This document shows, in pieces, positions 36,659 through 46,844 of a stretch of DNA of 64,000 nucleotides. Location of the stretch: contig JAILDK010000023.1 of NCBI GenBank assembly GCA_024689485.1, positions 36,700 to 100,699 of the forward strand. The letters run 5' to 3'. Position 1 is the first letter of the stretch; each line of letters begins with the position of its first letter. The DNA is from Fibrobacter sp. (GTDB taxonomy: Bacteria > Fibrobacterota > Fibrobacteria > Fibrobacterales > Fibrobacteraceae). The position numbers and the translations under genes are program-made. The notes beneath the pieces are model-generated. The model was not told the origin of the DNA, did no database searches, and worked only from the letters and a program-made list of their open reading frames with translations.

Positions 36659-38926
36659 ATGAAAAAAGCGCTTCGTATCGTCGGAATTGTGGCTGCGATT
36701 CTGTTTGTTTTGGTAATAGCGGCCTGTTTTGTCGCCCCTAAAATCGCCAAGGGCTATATCGAGGATCACTCCAAGGAACTTGTGGGCCGTCGGCTGCAGA
36801 TCGGGGACATCTCTTTTAACCCGTTCCGCTTTACGATTTCCGTCGACGATTTCACCCTTTTCGAAAAGGACGATTCGACGAAGTTTGTCGCCTTTAAGCA
36901 GTTCTATGTGAACGCAGATCCTGCTTGCCTCTTGATCGGTGATATTTGCCTTTCGGAAGTAAAAATCGATTCTCCCTATGCGCGTGTGATGAAGAATGGG
37001 GAAGTCTTTAACTTTACCGATATTTTGAACAAGTTTGCCGCTCCGGCGGATTCTGCTGCGGCAGATACGGTCCCTGCAGTGCAGGCGGATACTTTGGCAG
37101 CTGATTCGGCTACGGTGAATGTCGCAGAACAGGTGAACGCGCTGCCGTTCGGCGTTTCGATTAAGAGAATTGCCATTCTTTCGGGTGACGTGATCTTTAT
37201 CGATCAGGAAGTGAATTCGAATATTTCGATCCGCGATTTCTCGGTCAAGATTCCCGAGGTTTATTTCTCGAATCAGAATACGTCGGCAGGTGTGAACCTG
37301 GAATTTGCGAGCGGTGGATCGCTCGGTGTGAATGCGGACTTGAACATGGAAAAGGGTGACTTTGCGGTGAACGTGAAGCTGAACCAGTTCGCCATTGGAA
37401 CGGTCAAGCCTTATCTGGAAAGCGCTTTGAACTTTAAGGATCTTTCGGGTGTCGTCAGCGTGGACATTTCTGCGGCGGGAAACCTTTCCGACGTGATGGC
37501 TTCGACGGCAAAGGGAACGGTTGTCGTGGACGATGTCGTGCTCACGGAAAATTCGGGCAAGACGATCGGCGTTGCACATGTGGGCGTCGGAATCGCCGAA
37601 GCGAATTTGAACGAAAACCGCTTTGTCATCGACTCGGTCATGGTGAAAGGCGCTTACGCCCACTTTGACCTGAACAAGAATTCGAACAACATCGAAGTGT
37701 TGCTCTCGGCAAAGGCGAAAACCCCGTCGAAAGATTCCGCTTCCTCCGCCGATTCGGCTTTGATGGCTCTCCCGGATACGGTCCAGACCGCCGCACCGGA
37801 AAAGGAAGAACCTGCCGCCGCTCCTGCGAAAAAGCTCGACGCTCTGCTGAAGCTCCTTTCCGTTTCGGACACCAAGTTCACGCTCAATGACAACACGATC
37901 AAGGGCGGCTTCTCTTACACGGTCTCGGGCATTTCTGTGAACGCTTCGAATGTGGCATTCGACAGACAGGCGAGTGTGAACGTGAGCGCAGTCCTTCCGC
38001 GTGGAGGCTCTGCAAAGGTTTCGGCAAAGCTTGTGCCTGCAGACCAGACGTCTCTCAGTGCAAACATCGCCGTGAAGAACGTGAACATGGCGGACTTTTC
38101 CAAGTACTCCGAACATTACACGGGCTATCCGCTGACCGCAGGCTCCTTCGGCTTTGCCTCGGATAACGTTATTCAGAATTACAATGTCGACAGCAAGAAC
38201 ATCATCGACATTTACAATTTGACGGTGGGCGATAAGCCTTCGGATGCAGATCCGGAATACATGGTTCCGATGAAGGTCGGTCTTTACATTTTGAAGGATA
38301 AGGATGGAAAGATTACGTTCGATGTTCCGGTGAAGGGCAACCTGCAGGATCCGGAATTCTCTTACGGGAAAATCATCTGGCAGACCGTGATGAATTTGAT
38401 GATCAAGGTGGCGCTTTCTCCGGCAAAGCTTCTTTTGGGTTCCTCTGTTCCGAGCGACTTTGCCTTTGACATCGCCGCGGATGACTTTACAAGTGAACAG
38501 TACGGCGTGGCTTCCGAATGGACAAAGGTCTTGACGAAAAAGCCAGGCGCGAAGCTGACTGTCCTTCAGGCTTATAATCCGAAGAAGCAGCTCGAAGCCT
38601 TTGCGCTTGGGCAGCAGAAGATCGCCTATTACAAGTCTCATACGGGCAAGAACAATTTGACCCCGGTCGATATGAAGGCTGCTCTCGAAGCCGCAGAAGA
38701 TGAAGGCTTTAAGCAGTTTGCCGCCACATGGACCCGCCCCAGTGATGAAGCTTTGACGGCGCAGTTGAACGCTCTTGCCGAAGAACGCAATGCAAAACTC
38801 TTGAAGGCTCTCAGCGCTCAGCCCGGTGTGACCGCCAAGAATTTGAAGGTGCGTTTGGCAACGCCTGCAGAACGCGGCTCGATCGGTAAGAAGTCTGAAT
38901 TCCGTATGTCGGTGGAACTTCCGTGA
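36659..38926 (+). CDS. DUF748/AsmA-like protein
   Basis: N-terminal TM then KELVGRRLQIGDISFNPFRFTISVDDFTLFEKD... Confidence 0.8.
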   Translation: MKKALRIVGIVAAILFVLVIAACFVAPKIAKGYIEDHSKELVGRRLQIGDISFNPFRFTISVDDFTLFEKDDSTKFVAFKQFYVNADPACLLIGDICLSEVKIDSPYARVMKNGEVFNFTDILNKFAAPADSAAADTVPAVQADTLAADSATVNVAEQVNALPFGVSIKRIAILSGDVIFIDQEVNSNISIRDFSVKIPEVYFSNQNTSAGVNLEFASGGSLGVNADLNMEKGDFAVNVKLNQFAIGTVKPYLESALNFKDLSGVVSVDISAAGNLSDVMASTAKGTVVVDDVVLTENSGKTIGVAHVGVGIAEANLNENRFVIDSVMVKGAYAHFDLNKNSNNIEVLLSAKAKTPSKDSASSADSALMALPDTVQTAAPEKEEPAAAPAKKLDALLKLLSVSDTKFTLNDNTIKGGFSYTVSGISVNASNVAFDRQASVNVSAVLPRGGSAKVSAKLVPADQTSLSANIAVKNVNMADFSKYSEHYTGYPLTAGSFGFASDNVIQNYNVDSKNIIDIYNLTVGDKPSDADPEYMVPMKVGLYILKDKDGKITFDVPVKGNLQDPEFSYGKIIWQTVMNLMIKVALSPAKLLLGSSVPSDFAFDIAADDFTSEQYGVASEWTKVLTKKPGAKLTVLQAYNPKKQLEAFALGQQKIAYYKSHTGKNNLTPVDMKAALEAAEDEGFKQFAATWTRPSDEALTAQLNALAEERNAKLLKALSAQPGVTAKNLKVRLATPAERGSIGKKSEFRMSVELP

Positions 38927-40677
38927 TTCTTTTCGTTGTCCTGCTCCTCGCCGCTTTTGCTGCGGCAGATGTTTTGCCAGAAGCGGCGTTTGTCCGTCCG
39001 AGTGCGGATTCGCTCGAATATTTTCGTGTAGATTCCATCGTGGTCATCAACGGGGACGCCTTTGACGATTCCAAGGCTTACTCGTGGGCAGACCGCACCC
39101 TTTACGATATTGGAAATACGATCCACATGGAAACGCGCAAGTCCGTGGTGAAAAAGCTTTTGCTTTTTGACGAAGGCGACAATGTGAATTTGTACGAGCT
39201 CATCGAAAGCGAAAAGAACTTGCGAAGCCAGGCGTACATCGCTGATGCGCATATCCATCGCAAGGTAACGCCCGACGGCAAGAACATTCTGTACGTGCAA
39301 ACGAGCGATAACTGGACTTTGTCGCCCGCCGCTTCTTTGGACCGTCCCGATGACGGCGGCTTCAGCTACGGTATAGGCATTTGGGAGAATAACTTCCTCG
39401 GTTTCGGTCAAACGATCGGCGTCTATTATTCGCACGACCAGTTCCGTGACAAGTTCATGGGACTCTACAACAACAGCAACTTCCTTTTCCGCAACAACCG
39501 TTTTGAACTTTCCGTTTCGGAAAATACGGACGGTTACACGCATTATGCGACAATGTACCTCCCGTATCTTTCCCGCAAAAAGAACGAATGGGCTTATACC
39601 ATCGCAGGCTTTGTCGACAAGCAGGATACGAAATATTACTGGACAGGCGGCCTTCCGTCAAAAAAAGTTTCCCAGTCGGTTGCGGACACGATCAAAAAAG
39701 AACTTCCGACGTATAACCGCAAACACGGCAACGCGGTCTTGCGGGTGAACGGAATGGAAGAAGATTCCGCGTCGTTTAGACTCGGACATTCCTTTGGCAA
39801 CGAAGAATTCAAAATTTACTTGGGCGCAAGCTATGACTACCATCGCCTGGGACGCTCCTACAAATCTGTATCGCGATTCCGCTTTATCGATGAAGAGGAC
39901 GATCAGGTTTACGCCTTGGATTCCGCAGCCGTGGAAGATTGGATTCCGGAACAGCTCGATTCCCGTTTGGGCGTAAACATCACCCTTTCGCGAATCCGCT
40001 ACGACCGCTTAACGAACTTCAAACATGCGAAGTGGACGGAAGACATCGAAAAGGGTTACAGCTTCAAAGTCGGCATTTCCAAAAACTGGAAAGCGCTCGG
40101 CGCAATGGATAACGACGCCCGTTTAGATTATAAGATTTACCTCGCCCTCGGATCGCGCATGCACCATTTGATGCTGAATGCCAAGTCGCATTTTTACTTT
40201 AACTCGGATACGCGCCGCGACATTTACGAATACGCTTCTCTCGAATACATCTGGCGTTCGAATGAATGGTTCTCGACGCAGCTCGCCGGCTACATGGATA
40301 CTTACAAGCGTGCCGCTTACGGCAGACAGCTTTCGCTCGGTGGTTTGGCGGGCCAGGAATTCTACGGCTTTCCGACTTACCTTTACACGGGTCAGGCGCG
40401 TTTTTACGGCCAACTGGAAGAACGCTTCTTTCCGCATTTTGAAATTGGCACGGTCGCGCCTGTCTTTGCCGTGTTCTTTAAAGCGGGGGAAACTTCTTCC
40501 TGCATGCACGAATTCGAACCGAAGGACTTGACTTATGTCGCAGGCTTTGGCGTGAGATTCGTGATGACGAAATCCGTTTCGGGCCTCGTGAACCATATCA
40601 ATCTTAGCTGGCCGCTGAACGGACCCTTGGTCGATAAAACTCCTAGGTTCAGCCTTGTCGCACTACTTTCCCTTTAG
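38923..40677 (+). CDS. Putative POTRA-containing outer-membrane beta-barrel protein
   Basis: FDEGDNVNLYELIESEKNLRSQAYIADAHIHRKVTPDGKNILYVQTSDNWTLSP then FLGFGQTIGVYYS...barrel-like repeats; GTGA overlap with the DUF748 gene. Confidence 0.6.
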   Translation: MILFVVLLLAAFAAADVLPEAAFVRPSADSLEYFRVDSIVVINGDAFDDSKAYSWADRTLYDIGNTIHMETRKSVVKKLLLFDEGDNVNLYELIESEKNLRSQAYIADAHIHRKVTPDGKNILYVQTSDNWTLSPAASLDRPDDGGFSYGIGIWENNFLGFGQTIGVYYSHDQFRDKFMGLYNNSNFLFRNNRFELSVSENTDGYTHYATMYLPYLSRKKNEWAYTIAGFVDKQDTKYYWTGGLPSKKVSQSVADTIKKELPTYNRKHGNAVLRVNGMEEDSASFRLGHSFGNEEFKIYLGASYDYHRLGRSYKSVSRFRFIDEEDDQVYALDSAAVEDWIPEQLDSRLGVNITLSRIRYDRLTNFKHAKWTEDIEKGYSFKVGISKNWKALGAMDNDARLDYKIYLALGSRMHHLMLNAKSHFYFNSDTRRDIYEYASLEYIWRSNEWFSTQLAGYMDTYKRAAYGRQLSLGGLAGQEFYGFPTYLYTGQARFYGQLEERFFPHFEIGTVAPVFAVFFKAGETSSCMHEFEPKDLTYVAGFGVRFVMTKSVSGLVNHINLSWPLNGPLVDKTPRFSLVALLSL

Positions 40678-40688
40678 AGAGAGGATCT

Positions 40689-40970
40689 ATGCATCAGAAA
40701 CGTTACCTTGTTGAAATTGCCATCGGCGTCATCGCCATGATTCTCGGTACGTGGATCAGCATTCTCGTGTGGCTGGAAGGCTATTACCTGGGCGCGTTGA
40801 TGCTCGTGGTGACGGGAATGATTACGGTCGTGCTTGGCATCAAGGAGTATACAGGAAAAAAAGGACCCCTGCTTCAGGAATCCTTTTTAAAGATCTTGCG
40901 TCGAACGATGTTGTTCCTGAACTTGATGCTTTCGATCGTTGTCGCAGGAACTTTGGTTTCGATGCTTTAA
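40689..40970 (+). CDS. Small membrane protein
   Basis: 93 aa with hydrophobic TM segments. Confidence 0.6.
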   Translation: MHQKRYLVEIAIGVIAMILGTWISILVWLEGYYLGALMLVVTGMITVVLGIKEYTGKKGPLLQESFLKILRRTMLFLNLMLSIVVAGTLVSML

Positions 40971-41333
40971 TTACGGAGTGACAGCCGGCTGAAGCTTCTT
41001 GTAGATGCTTTCGTAGGTGCTGGCGTCGATTCTCTTGTACTTGGAAATGATCGTGCCGAACTGGTAGAAGGCGGAGTCGCCCTTGACGCGCATGTAGAAA
41101 GGCATTTCAAGAGAATTCTTGCCCGTGAGAACGGAGTCGCCTTCGATGCTTGCGAAAAGATCGCCGTTGATGTTGCGGATCGTGTAATTGTTTTCGCCTG
41201 CCTTCGTCTGGAACACTTCAAAAATCATGTCGTCGTCGCCCTGCCAATATCCGGTGAAAACCGGCTTTTCTTTGGAGCAGGAAGTGAGTGTTGCAAGAGC
41301 CGCGAGGGCGCCGATCCATAAAAGCTTTTTCAT
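40971..41333 (-). CDS. Small lipoprotein
   Basis: MKKLLWIGALAALATLTSCSKEKP lipobox; GGAGAA RBS before 41333. Confidence 0.7.
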   Translation of the reverse strand: MKKLLWIGALAALATLTSCSKEKPVFTGYWQGDDDMIFEVFQTKAGENNYTIRNINGDLFASIEGDSVLTGKNSLEMPFYMRVKGDSAFYQFGTIISKYKRIDASTYESIYKKLQPAVTP

Positions 41334-41399
41334 AAAGTTCTCCATTACTTTCCCTAAAATAATAAAAAAGTCCTGCGGAAAAAATTATCTTTTGCGTGT

Positions 41400-41822
41400 A
41401 TGCGAAAGACTCTCCTCTTTCTGCTCGTTCTCTGCACTTTTGTGGCAGCCGAATGGGGCGAGAAAGATGTTCACCGTTTGCTCATTAAACGGACGAATCA
41501 AAAACCTGGGGTTTATACGGGGAAGCTCGAAGCGGTGATGGACACCGCTGGTTTAATCGTTGTGTCGGAATATCACAAGGTGATGGGGGATTCTTACCGA
41601 CCGACGATCACCAGTGCGAATGATTTCAGCTGGCACGCTCGATTCTCCAAGCATTATTTGAACCTTGCCCTGGATTTTCGCATTTCCGATGTTCCCAAGC
41701 ATAAACGCTCGGGCCTTATTTCCGCAATCAAAAAAGCGCTCGGGGAGCGCTTCTTCGTCTTGTGGGAAGATGTCGGGCGTTCCAATGAACACCTGCACAT
41801 CGAGTTTCTCGGCGAACCTTGA
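41400..41822 (+). CDS. Secreted M15-like peptidase domain protein
   Basis: Signal peptide; HARFSKHYLNLALDFRISDVP ... NEHLHIEFLGEP (H..D..HxH-like). Confidence 0.6.
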   Translation: MRKTLLFLLVLCTFVAAEWGEKDVHRLLIKRTNQKPGVYTGKLEAVMDTAGLIVVSEYHKVMGDSYRPTITSANDFSWHARFSKHYLNLALDFRISDVPKHKRSGLISAIKKALGERFFVLWEDVGRSNEHLHIEFLGEP

Positions 41823-43049
41823 TTACTGCTTTGCGTCGGCGCAGCAGCGGAATCCGACGAAGTTGTACTGGTTCTGCGGATAGAAGCTGTACTTGGTATC
41901 CGTGCACTTACTCTGGTTCTGCGTATCCCAAGCGCCACCGGCGACGAGGAAACGGTTGGCAGCACCTTCTGCCGGCGTGTCAGTCCATTCCCAAAGGTTT
42001 CCGTTCATGTCGTACATGCCGTACCAGCTGCGGCACTGTTCTTTACGACCGGCGCGGCGTGCCTTGGAAGAATTCGTGTTGCACTTGGCAGGCTTGTAAG
42101 AAGAACCGTAGGAGTAGCGGAAGTTGTCTTTTCCTTTGCAGGCGGCGGACCATTCGTCGAATTTGCAAAGACGCTTTCCGGCGCTTGCGCAAAGAGCCTT
42201 TGCCTGTTCATGGGAAACCATGTCCTTTACAACGGCGTCTGGCTGGTTCGGATATTCATAAGCGTCCACGCAAACGGTCTTGCCGTTGACGGGAACCGGG
42301 TAAGCGTTCTTGCCGCAGACGTTATCGCTCGCCATGTCGTAATGGACTTTTTGCCATGCGGTACGGTTGCCTGCAGAGTCTTCTGCGAGATAATAGACGT
42401 CGCCCGTTTTGTTGTATTCCACAGCCTTGGTGAGTTCCTGGATGTGGCTTGTGTCGCCGATCGAGTAGAAGGTTTTGCACTTGTATTCGTCGCACTTGAC
42501 CTTGAGCTGGATCGGGTCGTAGTAACGGCCTTCTGGCGGAACGATTGTTGCTTCGGGCGGAATCGAATCGCGGTTGGCGTAGGCGATGCTGTCGGCTTTG
42601 CGGATACTGTCCGCGCGGGCGATGCTATCGGCGACGGCGGCACGTGCCTGCTTGAGGCTGTCTTCCAAAGCCTTCTTTTCGCGGGCGAGGCTGTCGCGGA
42701 TTTCTTTGCGACGCTTGGCGATGCTATCGAGGCGCGCCTTTTCTTCGGGCGAAAGTTCCTTTTGCAAATTGGCGAGGCTGTCGTTGTAACGGGCGATGCT
42801 GTCTGCGCGGGCCGCTTCGAGGCTGTCGGTATAATGCTTTAAGCTGTCCAAACGCTGATTGTCATAAGTGGAAATGCTGTCGAGTATGGCTTCGCGTTCG
42901 GCGAGCATGTCGGATTGCATCTTGGAAAGTTCGCATTGCACCACAAAGAGCGTTGCCAAGAGCAGGGCCATCAAAATCAAGAGGGTCAAGTGGTAACGGC
43001 GTTTTCTTTGACGGATGCGTTCGGATACTTTCTTTTCGTTTTCAGTCAT
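41823..43049 (-). CDS. Membrane-anchored DSI/DSL-rich coiled coil + chitobiase-C-like + formylglycine-generating-enzyme-like (SUMF1) protein
   Basis: TM near N-term; repeats of DSL/DSI; VDAYEYPNQP...GKRLCKFDEWSAACKG...MNGNLWEWTD...GGAWD...FVGFRCC. Confidence 0.8.
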   Translation of the reverse strand: MTENEKKVSERIRQRKRRYHLTLLILMALLLATLFVVQCELSKMQSDMLAEREAILDSISTYDNQRLDSLKHYTDSLEAARADSIARYNDSLANLQKELSPEEKARLDSIAKRRKEIRDSLAREKKALEDSLKQARAAVADSIARADSIRKADSIAYANRDSIPPEATIVPPEGRYYDPIQLKVKCDEYKCKTFYSIGDTSHIQELTKAVEYNKTGDVYYLAEDSAGNRTAWQKVHYDMASDNVCGKNAYPVPVNGKTVCVDAYEYPNQPDAVVKDMVSHEQAKALCASAGKRLCKFDEWSAACKGKDNFRYSYGSSYKPAKCNTNSSKARRAGRKEQCRSWYGMYDMNGNLWEWTDTPAEGAANRFLVAGGAWDTQNQSKCTDTKYSFYPQNQYNFVGFRCCADAKQ

Positions 43050-43059
43050 GATATCTCAC

Positions 43060-43869
43060 TTACTTTTTACTGGAATCGCCTTCAAAAAGGTCGTGCCAAT
43101 GGCGCTTGATTTCTTCTTCGACTTCCTTGACGCTGAGCTTTCGACGCAGGGAAGTGCGGTAGGCAATCGAGATGTAACCGGTTTCTTCGGAAACGACAAT
43201 CACCATGGCATCGCTTTCGGCTGCCAGCGCTTTCGCGGCGCGGTGACGCATGCCGTAGCCGGAATCCTGCTCCGAGGTAATCGCGGGCAACGGAAGAATA
43301 CAGCCAGCTGCCACAATGCTATGACTGTTTAAAATCACAGCACCATCGTGCAAAGCGGAATTCGGAAAGAACAGCGCACGCAAAAGGCGCGAACTGATGC
43401 GGGCGTTCAAAAGTTCACCCGTGTCCGCGTAATTGCGAAGGCCCACACGGTTTTCCAAAACGATCAGAGCGCCGAACTGGTTCTTCGCCAAGTCCTGCAC
43501 TGCCGCACCGATTTCTTCAGCGATCAGTTCGAGACCGCTCTGGTGAAAGAAAAGATTCTTCAGGTTCATCTTTCCCACCGACTGACCGATGCGCGTCAAC
43601 GCGCCGCGGATTTCCGGCTGGAAAAGAATCACAATCGCAATGATACCGAGGGTTGCGAGATTGCTCAACAGCCAAACGACCGTGTGCAATTCCCACCACT
43701 GTGCAAGGAACCAACCGATCAGCAGCAGGCCACCGCCGACGAACATCTGCACGGCACGTGTTCCGCGGAAAAGCAAGAACACGTAATAGGCGACAATCGA
43801 CACAAGGAAAATGTCGAGAATGTCGGCAAAGCGGACATCGATGACTCCAAACAGCTTAAACAGATTCAT
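43060..43869 (-). CDS. cdaA: Diadenylate cyclase CdaA (c-di-AMP synthase)
   Basis: Three TM segments, LHDGAVILN, GMRHRAAKALAAESDAMVIVVSEETG. Confidence 0.93.
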   Translation of the reverse strand: MNLFKLFGVIDVRFADILDIFLVSIVAYYVFLLFRGTRAVQMFVGGGLLLIGWFLAQWWELHTVVWLLSNLATLGIIAIVILFQPEIRGALTRIGQSVGKMNLKNLFFHQSGLELIAEEIGAAVQDLAKNQFGALIVLENRVGLRNYADTGELLNARISSRLLRALFFPNSALHDGAVILNSHSIVAAGCILPLPAITSEQDSGYGMRHRAAKALAAESDAMVIVVSEETGYISIAYRTSLRRKLSVKEVEEEIKRHWHDLFEGDSSKK

Positions 43870-44741
43870 TTGCGGAATGCCTTTAAGAGTTGAAGGGATT
43901 CCACAGCTTCCTTGACATCGTGAACACGGATGACCGTTGCACCGCTCAGGGCTGTGAAAATTCCAGAGATGACGGTCGGAATCAGACGGTCGCTCGATTC
44001 AAGCCCCGAGATTTTTCCGATATAAGATTTGCGGGACATTCCGTAAAGAACGGGGAATCCCGTTTGCACAAACGTTTCCACGCCCGCGATCAGGTCGAGA
44101 TTGTTCTGCAGGTCTTTTCCAAAACCGATGCCCGGATCGAGGCAAATCGTTTTTTCGTCGACGCCCAGATCGATTAGCTTTTGCGCGGCGGAAAGAAGTT
44201 CGCGCTGTACATCGGCGACAACGTCTTCATATGGAGCGTAGTCCTGCTGCATCGTGCCGAAGTTGCCACGCATGTGGTTGAGTACGCTGGCGGCTCCGGT
44301 GTCCGCGATGGTCTTTGCCATGTTCGGATCGTGTGAAAGGGCGCTGATGTCGTTGATGATGTGCGCGCCCGCTTTCATGCTTTCCAAGGCGACTTCGGAT
44401 TTGATCGTGTCGATCGAAATCCAGAACTTGCGGGTGGAAAGAAGCGGAACGAGCTTTTTCACCAGTGGAACGACGCGGTCGATTTCTTCTGTGGCAGAAA
44501 CCGCAGCGGCACCGGGACGAGAACTTTCGCCACCGATGTCCAGAATTTCTGCCCCTTCGTCGAGGAGCTTGAGGGCATGCTCATAAGCGGCGTCGAGCGT
44601 GTTGTGCTTTCCGCCGTCAAAGAAGCTGTCCGGTGTTACGTTGACAATGCCCATGACTGCCGCAACGGGCGAGCCTGCAATCACAGAGTCTTTTACTTTC
44701 CACGGATTTGCGTGGGATTTTGCCAAGTAATCACGGAACAT
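43866..44741 (-). CDS. folP: Dihydropteroate synthase
   Basis: MGIVNVTPDSFFDGGKH, DIGGESSRPGA, ISIDTIKSEVA, LDPGIGFGKD. Confidence 0.96.
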   Translation of the reverse strand: MFRDYLAKSHANPWKVKDSVIAGSPVAAVMGIVNVTPDSFFDGGKHNTLDAAYEHALKLLDEGAEILDIGGESSRPGAAAVSATEEIDRVVPLVKKLVPLLSTRKFWISIDTIKSEVALESMKAGAHIINDISALSHDPNMAKTIADTGAASVLNHMRGNFGTMQQDYAPYEDVVADVQRELLSAAQKLIDLGVDEKTICLDPGIGFGKDLQNNLDLIAGVETFVQTGFPVLYGMSRKSYIGKISGLESSDRLIPTVISGIFTALSGATVIRVHDVKEAVESLQLLKAFRK

Positions 44742-44744
44742 ACT

Positions 44745-46844
44745 TTATGCCTTTTCTCCTTCGCCCTTATCGGTCACGGGAGTTTCGGGAACCACTTGCG
44801 TCGGAGCTGGGGTCGGACGACCCGGATCAGGAGGCGGTTCTTCTGCCTTCTTTTCTTCTTCGCGCTTCTTCGCCATCATTTCCTGGAACAGGTAAGTGCG
44901 GCTCTTCTTGGTGCTTTCAAGCTTTTCGCCGGCGAGCACGCGGTCGATTTCTTCGCGGTCGAGCACTTCGTTTTCGAAGAGGGCCGTGCCGAGAAGGTCG
45001 AGCTTGTCGCGGTTTTCGATCAAGAGTTTCTTTGCCTTTTCGGAAAGACCCTTGACCAAGCTGTTGATCGCTCCGTCGATCGCTTCTGCCATCTTTTCGG
45101 ACATTTCCTTCGGCTTGCTGATCTCGCGACCGAGGAAGATTTCGCCGTCGTTACGCGTGTAGCAGAGAGGTCCGATCGTTTCGTCGAAGCCCCATTCGGT
45201 GACCATGCGACGGGCGAGTTCCGTGGCGCGGGCGATATCGTTCGAAGCTCCTGTGCTCAGATGGTTGAAGCAGATGAGTTCGGCAAGACGTCCCGACATC
45301 AAGATCATGATGTTTTCTTCCGCCGCTTCCTTGGACATGGAAACGCGGTCCATTTCCGGGAGCGACATCGTCACGCCAAGGGCGCGACCACGCGGAATGA
45401 TCGTAATCTTGTGCAGCGGATCCGCATGTTTGCAGAGGAGCGTCATCAAAGCGTGGCCGGCTTCGTGGAAGGCGGTGTGGCGCTTTTCTTCGTCGGACAT
45501 GAGAAGTGTACGGCGTTCTGCACCCATGGCGAGCTTGTCGCGGGCTTCTTCAAAGTCTTCCTTCGTCACCTTCTTGTTGTCAAAACGGGCGGCGAGAAGA
45601 GCGGCTTCGTTGATCAGGTTTTCGAGGTCTGCGCCTGCAAGTCCCGGAGTTCCACGGGCGACGTCCTTCACGTTCACGTCGTCTGCCAGAGGAACCTTGC
45701 GCTTTTTCAAATGCACGCGGAGAATTTCTTCACGACCCTTCAGGTCCGGAAGACCCACAGTAATCTGACGGTCAAAACGTCCCGGGCGGAGCAAAGCCTT
45801 GTCGAGGACGTCCGGACGGTTCGTCGCCGCAATCAAAATGACGCCTTCGTTTGCATTGAAACCGTCCATTTCCACGAGCAACTGGTTCAAAGTCTGTTCG
45901 CGTTCATCATGACCGCCACCGAGACCTGCGCCTCGCTGACGACCGACAGCATCGATTTCATCGATGAACAAAATGCAAGGTGCATTCTTCTTGCCCATTT
46001 CGAACAAGTCGCGGACACGAGCTGCGCCCACACCGACGAACATTTCCACAAAGTCGGAACCGGACATGCTGAAAAACGGAACGCCTGCTTCGCCAGCGAC
46101 TGCGCGGGCGAGAAGGGTCTTACCCGTACCCGGAGGACCGACGAGCAAAGCGCCCTTCGGAATGCGACCGCCGAGGGTCGAGAACTTCTTCGGGTCTTTC
46201 AAGAACTGGACGATTTCTTCCAAGTCCGCCTTCGCTTCATCGCAGCCGGCGACATCCTTGAAGGTGGTCTTTGTCTTTCCGCTTTCGTTCAGTTGGCGAG
46301 CCTTGCTCTTGCCGAACGAGAACATTCCCATTCCGCCTTTGCTACCGCCGGTCTGACGCGCCATCATATACCAGAAGAAGGCGATCAAAAGGATGGCCGG
46401 GAGGAAGGCGAAAATGCGGTCAATCCAGCTGGTGGTTTCGTGCTGCACACGGACCTTGATGCCCTTGTTCTGTTCCCAGGCGTCGATCTGATCGCTGGTG
46501 AGGTCCAGAACATGGCTTGTGAAGGCGACCGTATGGTTCGCATTAGTCGAGCGGCGGGCGAGCTTCGAAAGCAGACCTTGCTGCTGTTCTTCTTCCGCCA
46601 TTTCTTCGGCGTTCATCGCACGAGAACCTTCGACCATAATGCCGTCGAGCGTGCGCTGGAGTTTTAAGCTCTTGATCTCCGTCGTGGAGTCGTTCATCAT
46701 GGCGAAGAAATCCGTTCTTGTCAAATCCAAGGACGTATCGTCATTATAAAGGCGCATAAAGAAAAGCACCATCAGGAGCATCGTCGCAATCAGGAAAAAG
46801 TTCCTGTTGTGGAACGCCGATGGGGCTTTAGGCTTATTACTCAT
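44745..46844 (-). CDS. ftsH: ATP-dependent zinc metalloprotease FtsH
   Basis: [51 protein letters not shown]. Confidence 0.97.
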   Translation of the reverse strand: MSNKPKAPSAFHNRNFFLIATMLLMVLFFMRLYNDDTSLDLTRTDFFAMMNDSTTEIKSLKLQRTLDGIMVEGSRAMNAEEMAEEEQQQGLLSKLARRSTNANHTVAFTSHVLDLTSDQIDAWEQNKGIKVRVQHETTSWIDRIFAFLPAILLIAFFWYMMARQTGGSKGGMGMFSFGKSKARQLNESGKTKTTFKDVAGCDEAKADLEEIVQFLKDPKKFSTLGGRIPKGALLVGPPGTGKTLLARAVAGEAGVPFFSMSGSDFVEMFVGVGAARVRDLFEMGKKNAPCILFIDEIDAVGRQRGAGLGGGHDEREQTLNQLLVEMDGFNANEGVILIAATNRPDVLDKALLRPGRFDRQITVGLPDLKGREEILRVHLKKRKVPLADDVNVKDVARGTPGLAGADLENLINEAALLAARFDNKKVTKEDFEEARDKLAMGAERRTLLMSDEEKRHTAFHEAGHALMTLLCKHADPLHKITIIPRGRALGVTMSLPEMDRVSMSKEAAEENIMILMSGRLAELICFNHLSTGASNDIARATELARRMVTEWGFDETIGPLCYTRNDGEIFLGREISKPKEMSEKMAEAIDGAINSLVKGLSEKAKKLLIENRDKLDLLGTALFENEVLDREEIDRVLAGEKLESTKKSRTYLFQEMMAKKREEEKKAEEPPPDPGRPTPAPTQVVPETPVTDKGEGEKA

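Noticed and set aside
36653-38641. 662-aa minus-strand ORF opposite the DUF748 gene
   Set aside because: Arg/His-rich shadow ORF without plausible start/RBS; the plus-strand frame has a clear TM/DUF748 signature.
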